Source: Cyclobacteriaceae bacterium
GTDB taxonomy: Bacteria > Bacteroidota > Bacteroidia > Cytophagales > Cyclobacteriaceae
NCBI GenBank assembly: GCA_025455015.1
Contig: JALONI010000011.1
Coordinates: forward strand, 1 to 56,027
Length of the DNA: 56,027 nucleotides
Direction of reading: 5' to 3'
Position numbers and translations under genes: made by a program. This document shows positions 8,300 to 16,946 of this stretch, in pieces. The notes under the pieces are model-generated. The model worked only from the letters and a program-made list of their open reading frames with translations, was not told where the DNA came from and did not search any database. The stretch's first letter is position 1, and each line of letters opens with the position of its first letter.

Positions 8300-8547
8300 C
8301 CGGTCACCGCTTTGGCTTTACGCGCCAGCACTTTGCTTACCATCAAGTACCGCGGGCCATTTTTTACATATTGGATGGCGAGATCGATGGGTGCATCGTT
8401 CAGAAATCCCTTCACGCGCAAACGGCCTTCCGGCAATTGCTTCAAAATGACGCTGGGCACGGTGACGGCCGCGTGGGCAAACAGACGGTCCAGCTTGGTA
8501 AGCGTGGCCGAGAATGAAAAGGAACCTTTCGGCAATTTTTTGGGCAT
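8296..8547 (-). CDS. DUF1905 domain protein (first half of split ydeI-like gene)
   Basis: 83 residues covering the DUF1905 beta-domain: GSFSFSATLTKLDRLFAHAA, then VPSVILKQLPEGRLRVKGF and a C-terminal PRYLMVSKVLARKAKAVTG. The normal family protein continues from this point with a GDxVTVxL-like strand, and exactly that strand (VTVTF) is found in the next frame. The stop is a TGA within a direct repeat of GGTGACC (coding strand), a likely slippage or deletion site. It starts 1 nt after the stop of the upstream zinc-ribbon-like gene, so the three form one unit. Confidence 0.6.
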   Translation of the reverse strand: MPKKLPKGSFSFSATLTKLDRLFAHAAVTVPSVILKQLPEGRLRVKGFLNDAPIDLAIQYVKNGPRYLMVSKVLARKAKAVTG

Positions 8548-8548
8548 G

Positions 8549-8800
8549 TCACTTCCATTTACGAGTCCAAGGCCGCGCCAGTTGCTGGGTTCGGAGCTGG
8601 CCGTTTTCCAGGGCTTGTTTCAGCCGCTCGTTCATCGGGGCGCGCGAAGTAAAGTGATAGTTGCCACACTCCTCACACAAGTAGATGGCGATAGGCCCTT
8701 GCCCCGGAGCATATGCATATTCGGCATGCGCCTCCAGCAGCGCGTCCTCCGCCAGGGTGGCGGTAGCATAGGTGCGCTTTCCGGTCGGGCATGTTTTCAT
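8549..8800 (-). CDS. small zinc-ribbon-like conserved protein (83 aa)
   Basis: From the ATG at 8800 the product is MKTCPTGKRTYATATLAEDA and onward. It has a central CEECGNYHFTSR motif around residues 45-56 that, with the early CPTGK cysteine, could bind zinc. A basic tail follows (ARPWTRKWK). Short proteins of this pattern occur widely in Bacteroidota, with no established function that I know of. Longer starts up to 8959 would read into the promoter area of the FKBP gene and look non-coding. It is the first gene of a three-gene minus-strand unit with the two YdeI halves. Confidence 0.6.
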   Translation of the reverse strand: MKTCPTGKRTYATATLAEDALLEAHAEYAYAPGQGPIAIYLCEECGNYHFTSRAPMNERLKQALENGQLRTQQLARPWTRKWK

Positions 8801-8905
8801 CGATGAAAGATAGGCAATGAAGAGAAAAGGCAAACGGGAAATGTGGGGTAGCGCGCTTGAAGAGCGCACCGCTTTTGCGTTCTTTGCATCCGCAACGTAA
8901 CAGAA

Positions 8906-9640
8906 ATGAAAAAAATCATCTTTTGTGTGGCCCTGGCAACGGGCAGTTTGTGCGCGCACGCGCAGTCAAAAAAAGAATTGCTCACGGAGGTCACCCGCTT
9001 AAAGGCCGAACTGGAGGAACTCAAAAAACCAAAGCCGGTAAACGTGACCACCGAGTTTGACAAGACCAGCTATGGCTTTGGCGTATTGATGGCCACCTCG
9101 CTCAAAAGCCAAGGGGCCGACTCACTCGATCAGCACCTATTTATGGCAGGGCTGCGCGATGTGTTGGCCAACAAACCTTTGCTGGTGCAGCGCCAGGAAG
9201 CGATGGCCGTATGCCAAAATTATGTAACCCAAGTAACGGAAATGAAGAATACCAAACGAAAAGAGGAGAGCCAGGCTTTTCTCGAAGCCAATGGAAAAAA
9301 GGCGGGCATTACCACCACCGCCAGCGGTTTGCAATACCAAATCACGACTGCGGGCAGCGGCCGCAAGCCCGGACCTACCGACCGGGTGACGGTCCATTAC
9401 ACCGGCCGGTTGATTGATGGGACGATGTTCGACAGCTCGGTGGAGCGCGGCCAGCCCGCCACGTTTGGGGTCAACCAGGTGATCAGCGGCTGGACGGAGG
9501 CGTTGCAACTGATGACGGAAGGATCCAAATGGGTATTGTATATCCCCGCGGAGTTGGGCTATGGCGAGCGTGGAGCAGGAGCCGATATTCCGCCCCACTC
9601 GGCACTGATTTTTGACGTGGAGTTGATCAAGGTGAACTGA
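8906..9640 (+). CDS. secreted FKBP-type peptidyl-prolyl cis-trans isomerase
   Basis: 244 residues with a signal peptide (KKIIFCVALATGSLCAHAQ). A helical FKBP N-terminal dimerisation domain covers roughly residues 55-135, and an FKBP C-terminal catalytic domain covers ~155-243. Within the latter, VTVHYTGRLIDGTMFDSS and the closing ELGYGERGAGADIPPHSALI are the hallmark strands lining the active site. The layout is that of FkpA/Mip, periplasmic folding catalysts acting on proline bonds of outer-membrane and secreted proteins. A short coiled segment (LLTEVTRLKAELEELKK) follows the signal peptide. The gene appears to stand alone. Confidence 0.94.
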   Translation: MKKIIFCVALATGSLCAHAQSKKELLTEVTRLKAELEELKKPKPVNVTTEFDKTSYGFGVLMATSLKSQGADSLDQHLFMAGLRDVLANKPLLVQRQEAMAVCQNYVTQVTEMKNTKRKEESQAFLEANGKKAGITTTASGLQYQITTAGSGRKPGPTDRVTVHYTGRLIDGTMFDSSVERGQPATFGVNQVISGWTEALQLMTEGSKWVLYIPAELGYGERGAGADIPPHSALIFDVELIKVN

Positions 9641-9702
9641 TACGCGCAAACCAAGACCCCAATTTTGGTCTCAGGGTAACTCCTTGTTTCTTTTTGTCGT
9701 AG

Positions 9703-10066
9703 GTAGTTGTTACACAAAGCTTCACGAAGAAACACGAAGGTGCACAAAGATCACTCAACTGGCTTTTTCATCACCTGAAGTCATCGGGCACATCACGGGT
9801 TGACTGTGCATAGTTAATTTAGTCTCTGCGTAACTCTGCGCTTCTTTGTGTCCTCTGTGTAGTAACAACTCACAAAGTTTCTCAAAGAAGCACAGAGGTG
9901 CACAAAGTCTATTCAACAGGATGTGTCATCACCCGAAGTCATCGGGTACATCACGGGTTGAGCGCGCGTAGTTACTTTAGTCTCTGTGTAACTCCGTGCT
10001 TCTTTGTGTCCTCTGTGTAGTAACAACTCACAAAGTTTCACAAAGAAGCACAGAGGTACACAAAGT
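9703..10066 (+). repeat. ~158-bp tandem intergenic repeat, about 2.3 copies, with internal inverted repeats
   Basis: This fills most of the 456-bp gap between the FKBP and metalloprotease genes. A segment beginning GTAGTAACAACTCACAAAG occurs at 9859 and 10017, with a diverged copy at 9703 (spacings 156 and 158). A segment starting TCATCACC and containing GAAGTCATCGGG occurs at 9768 and 9926 (spacing 158). Each junction pairs CTTTGTGTCCTCTGTG with a later CACAGAGGTGCACAAAG to make a long imperfect hairpin. No coding frame is credible here. The CACAGAGG/CACAAAG wording is like short dispersed repeats known from Bacteroidota intergenic DNA. Confidence 0.85.
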
Positions 10067-10096
10067 GCATTCAAAACCGAATGGAACTGTTTGTTT

Positions 10097-12649
10097 CTAT
10101 TTCGGATCCAATGCCTGATTGATACGGTTGAGCACATCTTGCAGATGAACGCGGCTCATGCGGTCGCCCGTGCCTGGTAGCGCTGCGGTGATCTCACCAC
10201 GCAAATCCACCAGATGGGCACGCGCCAGTGAAATCACGTCACTCTTCTTCGGGTCGGCCACCGGTGAGGCCGGAGAGGCCGGGAAGAACGGACTGGAGAA
10301 TCCAAATCCCGCGGGCGGAGGCGTTGACGAAGGATTGAGCAACGAAATCAATTTCTCGGCATGCACCTTCTGTAAATTTCTGCGGAAGTTGTCAATGCTC
10401 TTGCGCGTACGCAATTCCGACCAAATGCCTTTGCGCACATCGGTAAACATCTCATCCAAACTATACGCAGTTGAATTGACCGCGCTGCTTTCAATCAGGC
10501 GCTGCATGCGTGCATAGTCGTGCAAGCTGTTGAGCGTTGCCTCTTGCACCTGGCGCAACTGCTCCACGCCCGAGCCGGGTCGGGTAAGGCTGAGCACGGC
10601 AGGGTCCAACATCCACGAAGGTGTCTCAAACAAATTCTTGTTCAAGAATGCCACAGCGTCTTTTTGTAAATTTTTGGGGGTGGGTTCATACACTACGCCC
10701 GGCTGCTCGTAGGTCTTGGGTGTTTCATACACACCGCCCACGTATTTAGTCACGTGCCCCATATACCTGCGGTATTGGCCCACCAACTGACCGTACATTT
10801 CGCTCAGCTTGTCATAGTCTTCGGCCTCTTCGCGGTACCATGCGTTTAAGTTGGGCAAAATGCGTTTCAGGTTTTTGATGCCGTAGTCGCTGGCCAGCAT
10901 GGCATTGTCGCCAATGTCTTCGCTTTGCGAACGTGGATCGTACGGGTTGATTTCGGTGCCGAACCAATACATCGGGTCGCCTGCTTTTGCCAGCACCCAC
11001 TTGTTCAAAATCTTCTTGTCTTCGTCTGCACTCTTGGTATCAAAAATGGGTTTATAGGCCCACTCTATTGCCCAGCGGTCGTAGGCGCCTACGCCCGGAA
11101 ACAGGTTGGTCACGCCATCTTCCGGTTGGGCCACGTAATTGAAACGTGCATAGTCCATGATGGAGGGCGTGTGACCAAATTTGGCCTGGTACTCCTTGTC
11201 GCGAAGCTTTGCTACCGGGGTGGCATGGCTGGAGCCGAAGTTGTGGCGCAGCCCCAGCGTGTGGCCTACTTCATGGGCCGACACAAACCGAATCAACTGG
11301 CCCATTAACTCCTCGTCAAACTTACGCTTGCGGGCGCGTGGATCAACAGCACCTGTCTGAATGGTGTACCAACTGTTGAGCAGGCTCATCACGTTGTGAT
11401 ACCACCCAATGTGGCTTTCGATGATCTCGCCCGAACGGGGGTCGTGCACGTTGGGGCCATAAGCGTTTTGGATGTCAGAGGCGAAGTAGCGGATAAACGA
11501 ATAGCGTGCATCTTCGGTGCTGATGCTGCTGTCGCCCGGGGAGATTTCTTTGGCCACGATGGCATTTTTGAACCCGGCCTGCTCAAAGGCCTTTTGCCAA
11601 TCTTCCACCCCTAGCTTGAGGTACTTGCGCCATTGCACGGGTGTGGCGGGATCAATGTGAAACACGATGGGTTTTTGAGGTTCTACCAGCTCCCCGCGTT
11701 TCATTTTTTCAATATCGCCCGGCTTGGGCTCTAACCGCCACCGCACGGCAAACACTTCGGTTTCGGATTTTTGCGACTCTTCGCCATAGGTAGTGTAGCC
11801 TGTGGCGAAGTAGCCCACGCGCGGATCAAACAAGCGCTTGCGATAAGGTGTTTTGGGCAACAAGATCATCGAGGCATTCAACTCCACGGTAACCACCCCG
11901 GTGCTACCGCCTGCGGGCAACACCACCGTTTGTGGCGGGGCCGATGGGTTTGAGGGAGGAGGCAGCACGGAGGTAAAGGTTTTTACCATGCGCACTTCGG
12001 TATTGATCGGGAACGACTTGATGCGCTGAATGTATGAGCGGTCGTTTTGAATGTTGGTGAGGTTAAACCTGCGCTTGGTCTGGGGGTCCAGTGAAATCAA
12101 CTGGTTGTCTCCTTTGAAAAACTCGGTCACGTTGATCACCACCGCGGTGTCTTTGCGCACGGATTTGATATCAAAGGCAGCCGCAATGGGGTCCAGATTT
12201 GAGTTGCGCACCGCCTGCAAGATGGGCTTGGTGCTGTCGCCACTGGCGTTGAGGAAAAGAGAGGCGCGCAAAAACAACTTGTTGTTGGGGCCGCGCTCCC
12301 AGCGCATCACTTGGCGGTTTTCTTCTTCGCCTCCGTAGCCCGCCCCGGTGGGGGTTTTGGCAAAGCGCGTCACGGTCATGAATTCGCGACCCATCAGCGA
12401 GTCGGCAATCTCAAAGTAGTAGTCGTCATTTACTTTATGAACGGTAAAGAGGCCCTTTTGCGTTTTGGCCTTGCCCACCAATTGCTTGTAGGGCTGCAGC
12501 CCACCGGCCGGGGCTTTGCGTTTGGCGGTATCCGCCTTCACGGCCGTGGCCGGGCTCTTGCCCTTGGCATTTTTCTTTGATTTTTGTGCGCTGGCCGTAC
12601 TGGCGCCCAAGGCGAGCAGCAGCGTCAGGCATAGGAGACATCGAAACAT
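10097..12649 (-). CDS. secreted zinc-dependent metalloprotease (DUF5117/DUF4953 family)
   Basis: 850 residues from the ATG at 12649; a TTG at 12655 would add only two. A signal peptide (CLLCLTLLLALGASTASAQ) is followed by a Lys/Ala-rich linker, then the DUF5118/DUF5117 region to about residue 300 and the DUF4953 catalytic region. The metzincin-like zinc site HEVGHTLGLRH is at about 459-469 with the catalytic Glu in place. The Met-turn is probably in SIMDYARFNY, about 30 residues later. A Pro-rich stretch (SSTPPPAGFGFSSPFF) lies near the C-terminus. Such proteins are exported, and their substrates are not known. The gene is divergent from the sigma-factor gene and ends next to the tandem repeat. 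Confidence 0.9.
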   Translation of the reverse strand: MFRCLLCLTLLLALGASTASAQKSKKNAKGKSPATAVKADTAKRKAPAGGLQPYKQLVGKAKTQKGLFTVHKVNDDYYFEIADSLMGREFMTVTRFAKTPTGAGYGGEEENRQVMRWERGPNNKLFLRASLFLNASGDSTKPILQAVRNSNLDPIAAAFDIKSVRKDTAVVINVTEFFKGDNQLISLDPQTKRRFNLTNIQNDRSYIQRIKSFPINTEVRMVKTFTSVLPPPSNPSAPPQTVVLPAGGSTGVVTVELNASMILLPKTPYRKRLFDPRVGYFATGYTTYGEESQKSETEVFAVRWRLEPKPGDIEKMKRGELVEPQKPIVFHIDPATPVQWRKYLKLGVEDWQKAFEQAGFKNAIVAKEISPGDSSISTEDARYSFIRYFASDIQNAYGPNVHDPRSGEIIESHIGWYHNVMSLLNSWYTIQTGAVDPRARKRKFDEELMGQLIRFVSAHEVGHTLGLRHNFGSSHATPVAKLRDKEYQAKFGHTPSIMDYARFNYVAQPEDGVTNLFPGVGAYDRWAIEWAYKPIFDTKSADEDKKILNKWVLAKAGDPMYWFGTEINPYDPRSQSEDIGDNAMLASDYGIKNLKRILPNLNAWYREEAEDYDKLSEMYGQLVGQYRRYMGHVTKYVGGVYETPKTYEQPGVVYEPTPKNLQKDAVAFLNKNLFETPSWMLDPAVLSLTRPGSGVEQLRQVQEATLNSLHDYARMQRLIESSAVNSTAYSLDEMFTDVRKGIWSELRTRKSIDNFRRNLQKVHAEKLISLLNPSSTPPPAGFGFSSPFFPASPASPVADPKKSDVISLARAHLVDLRGEITAALPGTGDRMSRVHLQDVLNRINQALDPK

Positions 12650-12783
12650 AAACAAACGGGTTGGTTAAAAATGTGGTCAAAGCTAACAGACGTTACGCAG
12701 GTCGCCAATGGTAGTTTTGGGGTTGGGATGAGCGGTATGGACAAATTACGGTATCTTTCAAGCGGCATGTAACGACCAGGTTT

Positions 12784-13305
12784 TTGGCAGACGGGCGCAC
12801 ACATCGGTTTGAACAGCTTTTTCGCGAGTGGTTTGTTCCCCTTTGCCGGTTTGCCTTTCGGTTTGTGCCTGATGGCGATGAGGCCAAGGGCATCGTGCAC
12901 GATGTGTTTGTATCCCTGTGGGAGAAGATGGAACAGTTGCCGCCCGACACGCACTTCCGAAGCTATTTGTACACGGCCGTGCGCAACCGATGCCTCAACC
13001 ACCTGCGCAACCAGCGCAAGGTTGTGCGGCTCGAAGCAGCCGAGGCCCAGGCACCCCAAACCGAAGAAGTACCTCTCGAAACACAGGAGTTGGAGCGCGA
13101 AATCGAGTTTGCCATTCAAACATTGCCCGAAAAGTGCCGCGAGGTGTTTGAGCTAAATCGAAAAGAGGGATTGACGTATGCACAAATTGCCGAGCAGCTT
13201 GGCATTGCGGTAAAAACCGTGGAGGCGCAAATGAGTAAGGCGTTGGCCGTGATGCGCATCCATTTGAAAAACTATTTGACGTTGCTATTTTTCTGGTGGC
13301 TATAA
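12784..13305 (+). CDS. ECF RNA polymerase sigma factor, FecI-like (Bacteroidetes expansion family)
   Basis: 173 residues read from a TTG at 12784, since no ATG lies in frame near the expected N-terminus (HRFEQLFREWFVPLCRFAF). Sigma region 2 contains GIVHDVFVSLWEKME near residue 37, and region 4 contains LTYAQIAEQLGIAVKTVEAQ near residue 129, the DNA-binding helix-turn-helix. ECF factors of this group switch on the uptake genes beside them when released by the FecR anti-sigma factor. The FecR gene follows 34 nt downstream, then the TonB receptor, so this is the signalling output of the locus. The hydrophobic tail LTLLFFWWL is common in this group. Confidence 0.9.
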   Translation: MADGRTHRFEQLFREWFVPLCRFAFRFVPDGDEAKGIVHDVFVSLWEKMEQLPPDTHFRSYLYTAVRNRCLNHLRNQRKVVRLEAAEAQAPQTEEVPLETQELEREIEFAIQTLPEKCREVFELNRKEGLTYAQIAEQLGIAVKTVEAQMSKALAVMRIHLKNYLTLLFFWWL

Positions 13306-13339
13306 GGGTGGCAGGCCGGTTGGGTGTTATCAAACCAGC

Positions 13340-14320
13340 GTGAACGAGTACGAAAACGATATGGACGAACGCATCGCCCGCAGCTTGGGTGGCGAAACAA
13401 CGGAGGCCGAAGAGGCAGCCTTGGTGGCGTGGCGCGCGCGCAGTGCCGGCAATGAGCGCCACTATCAGGAGCTGGCGCGGGTGTTTGCGTGGGGGCGCGC
13501 CCACTACGGCCACCCGCTTCCCTCGCCCGGGCCGATTGACGTGGATGCCGAGTGGGCGAAGTTGCAACAGACCCTCCAGGCCAAACCCACTGCCCGTTCC
13601 GTGCGCTGGCCGTTGGCGTGGAAACTGGCTGCGGCCGTTTTGCTGCTGGTGGCAGGCGCAGCCTTGGTTTACCAACTTTTACCACCCGCTACGGTGCAAT
13701 GGGAAACCCAGGCCGATGCTCGCGAAGTCACGCTGCCCGATGGAAGCACGGTCGTCCTTAATCGATATTCCACGCTGCGGTATCCCAAAAATTTTGATCG
13801 GCAGGAACGGGCCTTGGAGCTGACGGGCGAGGCCTTTTTTGAGGTGCGGCCGGATGCCCAAAGACCGTTTCGCATTGCCGCAGGCCCCGGACGCGTGGAA
13901 GTGTTGGGCACATCGTTTTCCGTGGCAACAGAGCGCGAAGCCTTGCAAGTCATCGTGGCCAGCGGGTTGGTGACCGTGGCCGTGCAAGACCAACAAGTGC
14001 GCTTGAAGGCCGGTGAGCGAACAGACTATCGCGCAGGCGAAAAGTTGATGCCCGCTGCCAACCAAGACCGGAACTACCTGGCCTGGCGCACTCGGGAGTT
14101 GGTGTTTGACGCCACGGACCTTGCCACGTTGCTGCAAACGCTGGAGCGTACCTATGGTGTTTCGTTTTCGCTGGAAGCAGACGCGCCAGCCTCCTGTACC
14201 TTTTCCGGTTCCTTCCATCAGCAGTCGCTTGAGTCAGTATTGCGGGTGGTGAGCAGCACACTCGGCCTGACCATTGACCGGAAAGACAACGTGTACCGCA
14301 TCACTCAAATTGGTTGCTGA
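13340..14320 (+). CDS. FecR-family anti-sigma factor with DUF4974 domain
   Basis: 326 residues from a GTG at 13340; an ATG at 13361 (MDERIARSLGGETTEAEEAA) is a reasonable alternative. The cytoplasmic N-terminus should bind the sigma factor. One membrane helix lies near residues 95-115 (LAWKLAAAVLLLVAGAALVY). The periplasmic FecR domain (DAREVTLPDGSTVVLNRYST onward) spans ~125-220. A DUF4974 domain (LVFDATDLATLLQTLERTYG) ends the protein and is structurally like the receptor's STN domain, with which it may compete or pair. This protein relays receptor occupancy across the inner membrane. The receptor gene begins 4 nt after its stop. Confidence 0.92.
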   Translation: MNEYENDMDERIARSLGGETTEAEEAALVAWRARSAGNERHYQELARVFAWGRAHYGHPLPSPGPIDVDAEWAKLQQTLQAKPTARSVRWPLAWKLAAAVLLLVAGAALVYQLLPPATVQWETQADAREVTLPDGSTVVLNRYSTLRYPKNFDRQERALELTGEAFFEVRPDAQRPFRIAAGPGRVEVLGTSFSVATEREALQVIVASGLVTVAVQDQQVRLKAGERTDYRAGEKLMPAANQDRNYLAWRTRELVFDATDLATLLQTLERTYGVSFSLEADAPASCTFSGSFHQQSLESVLRVVSSTLGLTIDRKDNVYRITQIGC

Positions 14321-14324
14321 CCCC

Positions 14325-16946
14325 ATGTGTATCGGGCACTTGGGCAGGTGGCGTCCGCGGCTGATGGGCGTGTTGTTAAGTTGCCTGTGTTCCTGGGCGG
14401 GATGGGCGCAACATCCGTTGGAGCAACCCTTCACGTACGCAGCCACCCACCAACCACTGGCACAAGTGCTGGCCGAGTTGGAAAAACTGTCGGGTATTAC
14501 GTTTTCCTACAATCCGTCACGGCTTCCGATGGACGCCCGCATCACGCTCCGCGTCACGCAGGAGCCGCTGGAGCGGATCATTGAACGGGTGTGCCGCCAG
14601 GCCCACGTTCGGTACGAGTGGATCGAAAAGCAAGTAGTCCTGCTTCCGCAAAAGGAACCCCTCCATCCACCGGACAAAATTACGTTGAGCGGATTTGTGA
14701 AAGACCGCGCCACGGGGGAGGCACTCATCGGTGCCACGGTGTGGGTGCCGGCCCTGCAACAAGGCATCGCCACCAACGGCTTTGGGTTTTACTCCCTCTC
14801 GCTGCCGGCCGGCAGCTATGACGTGGTGTTTTCTTTTCTGGGTTATGAATCGCAACGCACTGCTATGGCGTTTGCCCAATCGCGCCAAGCCAACGTGTTT
14901 TTGGCGGAGGCGGCCCCGCTGCTCCAGCAGGTGACCGTTGAGGCGGCCACCACGGGAATGCAGGCACCGCAAACCGGCTCGCTGGATGTGCGCCCTGCGG
15001 CCATCCGGGAAAGACCGGCCCTGTTGGGCGAAATGGACGTGGTGAAATCGTTGGAGTCAGTGCCGGGTGTAAAGCCACATTCGGACGGCTCCACCTTTTA
15101 TTATGTGCGCGGTGGCCAGCGCGATCAGAACCTGATTTTGGTGGACGATGCACCGGTCTACAACCCTTCGCATTTGCTGGGCTTCTTTTCGGCCATCATC
15201 CCGGATGCCATCAATGACATGACGTTGTACAAAGGCGACATGCCCGCAGCACTGGGAGGCCGTCTTTCCTCGGTGCTGGACATCCGCACCAAAAAGGGAA
15301 ATGACCAACACGTGCAATGGTGGGGCAGTGTGGGGTTGGTCTCCAACAAAATCGGTGTGGAGGGGCCTTTCAAAAAAGACAAAAGTTCGTTTCTGATTTC
15401 CACCCGGTTTAGCCGACTCCGATGGTTGGCGCAATTGGCCAACCCGGAGGTAGACCAGTTTCAGTTTACCGACTTCACCGGCAAGGTCAATGTTGAAATC
15501 AACACGCGAAACAAACTGTTTTTTACGGTATACAACGGCAGCGACAACTACTTTGCCGAAAACGGGGGCATCCAATGGGCCAACAGTGCCGCTACGCTTC
15601 GGTGGAATCGCGTGTGGTCTGAACGGGTTTTTGCCAACACCACCCTGTCGGGCAGCAGCTACCAATATTCGTTGTTCACCGATCGGGCCACCAACACCCG
15701 GTGGAATTCGCAGATCAGCAACCTGCACCTGAAAACTGATGTCAGCTATTTTATTCACCCGGATAGTGAGCTTCAGTTTGGCCTGGGGTTAGGAGGTTAT
15801 TTTTTTGATCCGGGAAACGTGCGCAGCAACGTGAGTACGGCAGACGCGCCCGCGCTGTCTACCCGCCAATCGGTGGAAACCGTTCTGTATGGAAGCCACA
15901 ACCTCACAATCAATGCGCGGTGGGCGCTTGCGTACGGCTTGCGATTGACACGCTGGAGCAACGTGGGCGAGGCGTTTGAATTTGTGCTGAGCCCGTCACG
16001 CCAACCGGTGGATACGCTTCGGTTTGCCAAAGGAGAGCGCTACAGCAGTTTCACCACAGCCGAACCGCGGCTGACGGCTACGTATACGGTGGGCGCGCAA
16101 TCGTCCATCAAAGCCAGCTACACGCACACGGTACAAAACATGCACTTGATCTCCAATACGATCAGCCCGTTTACCGCCCTGGAGGTTTGGTTGCCCAGCA
16201 GCCTTAACCTACAGCCCCAGCGCGCCCACCAACTGGTGGTTGGTTATGATCATCGCTTTTCAACACTCGCGCTTACGGGCGAGGTGTTTTACAAAGAAAT
16301 GACCAACCAGATTGAATACGAAAATCATGCTGAGACACTGCTAAACCCCTTGGTGGAAAGCGAGCTTCGGTTCGGAAAAGGCGTGGCCTACGGGTTGGAA
16401 CTGATGGCCAAAAAAGAAACGGGCCGCTGGCGCGGATGGGCCGGTTACACCTGGTCGCGGGCACTGCGCCAGGTTGACGAAATTAATCAGGGCGAGCGCT
16501 TCCCGGCATTTTTTGATCGCCCTCACCAAATCAACCTGATGCTTTCGTACGATGTGTCCGCCCGTTGGAATGTGGGTGCCAACTGGCTGTTCTTGTCCGG
16601 AGCTCCGTTTACTTCGCCCATCGGCTTTTATCGTTTCAACGGGTTGGAAGTGCCGCTGTACGGCCAGCGCAATAACGACCGCCTGCCGGACTATCACCGC
16701 ATGGATGTTTCTGCCACCGTCAAACTCAACCGACAACCCGAAAAGAAATTCCAACACGCCCTGAGCTTTTCGATTTTCAATTTCTATGCGCGCAAGAATC
16801 CCTTGTTCATCAACTTCAATAAATCGGTGGCCGATGATGGTACCCTGAAAATTCCGGCCGACCTATTAAATGCGCAGCGCGTCACTTCGCAGTTGTATTT
16901 GTTTCAATTTACCCCTTCGTTTACCTATCAATTCAAATGGCAATGA
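14325..16946 (+). CDS. TonB-dependent outer-membrane receptor with STN signalling domain
   Basis: 873 residues from the ATG at 14325, 4 nt after fecR; an upstream start would overlap fecR and spoil the signal sequence (MGVLLSCLCSWAGWAQ). An STN domain covers ~35-110, as in FecA-like receptors that signal to FecR. A carboxypeptidase-regulatory-like beta-sandwich covers ~120-190 (GATVWVPALQQGIATNGFGF). The plug at ~235-340 includes YYVRGGQRDQNLILVDDAPV, and the rest is a 22-strand-type barrel. It should import a ligand by TonB energy and report its presence. The ligand is unknown. The DUF4249 gene overlaps its 3' end. Confidence 0.93.
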   Translation: MCIGHLGRWRPRLMGVLLSCLCSWAGWAQHPLEQPFTYAATHQPLAQVLAELEKLSGITFSYNPSRLPMDARITLRVTQEPLERIIERVCRQAHVRYEWIEKQVVLLPQKEPLHPPDKITLSGFVKDRATGEALIGATVWVPALQQGIATNGFGFYSLSLPAGSYDVVFSFLGYESQRTAMAFAQSRQANVFLAEAAPLLQQVTVEAATTGMQAPQTGSLDVRPAAIRERPALLGEMDVVKSLESVPGVKPHSDGSTFYYVRGGQRDQNLILVDDAPVYNPSHLLGFFSAIIPDAINDMTLYKGDMPAALGGRLSSVLDIRTKKGNDQHVQWWGSVGLVSNKIGVEGPFKKDKSSFLISTRFSRLRWLAQLANPEVDQFQFTDFTGKVNVEINTRNKLFFTVYNGSDNYFAENGGIQWANSAATLRWNRVWSERVFANTTLSGSSYQYSLFTDRATNTRWNSQISNLHLKTDVSYFIHPDSELQFGLGLGGYFFDPGNVRSNVSTADAPALSTRQSVETVLYGSHNLTINARWALAYGLRLTRWSNVGEAFEFVLSPSRQPVDTLRFAKGERYSSFTTAEPRLTATYTVGAQSSIKASYTHTVQNMHLISNTISPFTALEVWLPSSLNLQPQRAHQLVVGYDHRFSTLALTGEVFYKEMTNQIEYENHAETLLNPLVESELRFGKGVAYGLELMAKKETGRWRGWAGYTWSRALRQVDEINQGERFPAFFDRPHQINLMLSYDVSARWNVGANWLFLSGAPFTSPIGFYRFNGLEVPLYGQRNNDRLPDYHRMDVSATVKLNRQPEKKFQHALSFSIFNFYARKNPLFINFNKSVADDGTLKIPADLLNAQRVTSQLYLFQFTPSFTYQFKWQ

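Noticed and set aside
15057-15758. 233-residue minus-strand frame inside the TonB receptor gene
   Set aside because: Antisense shadow caused by GC-rich third positions; no motif or start context.
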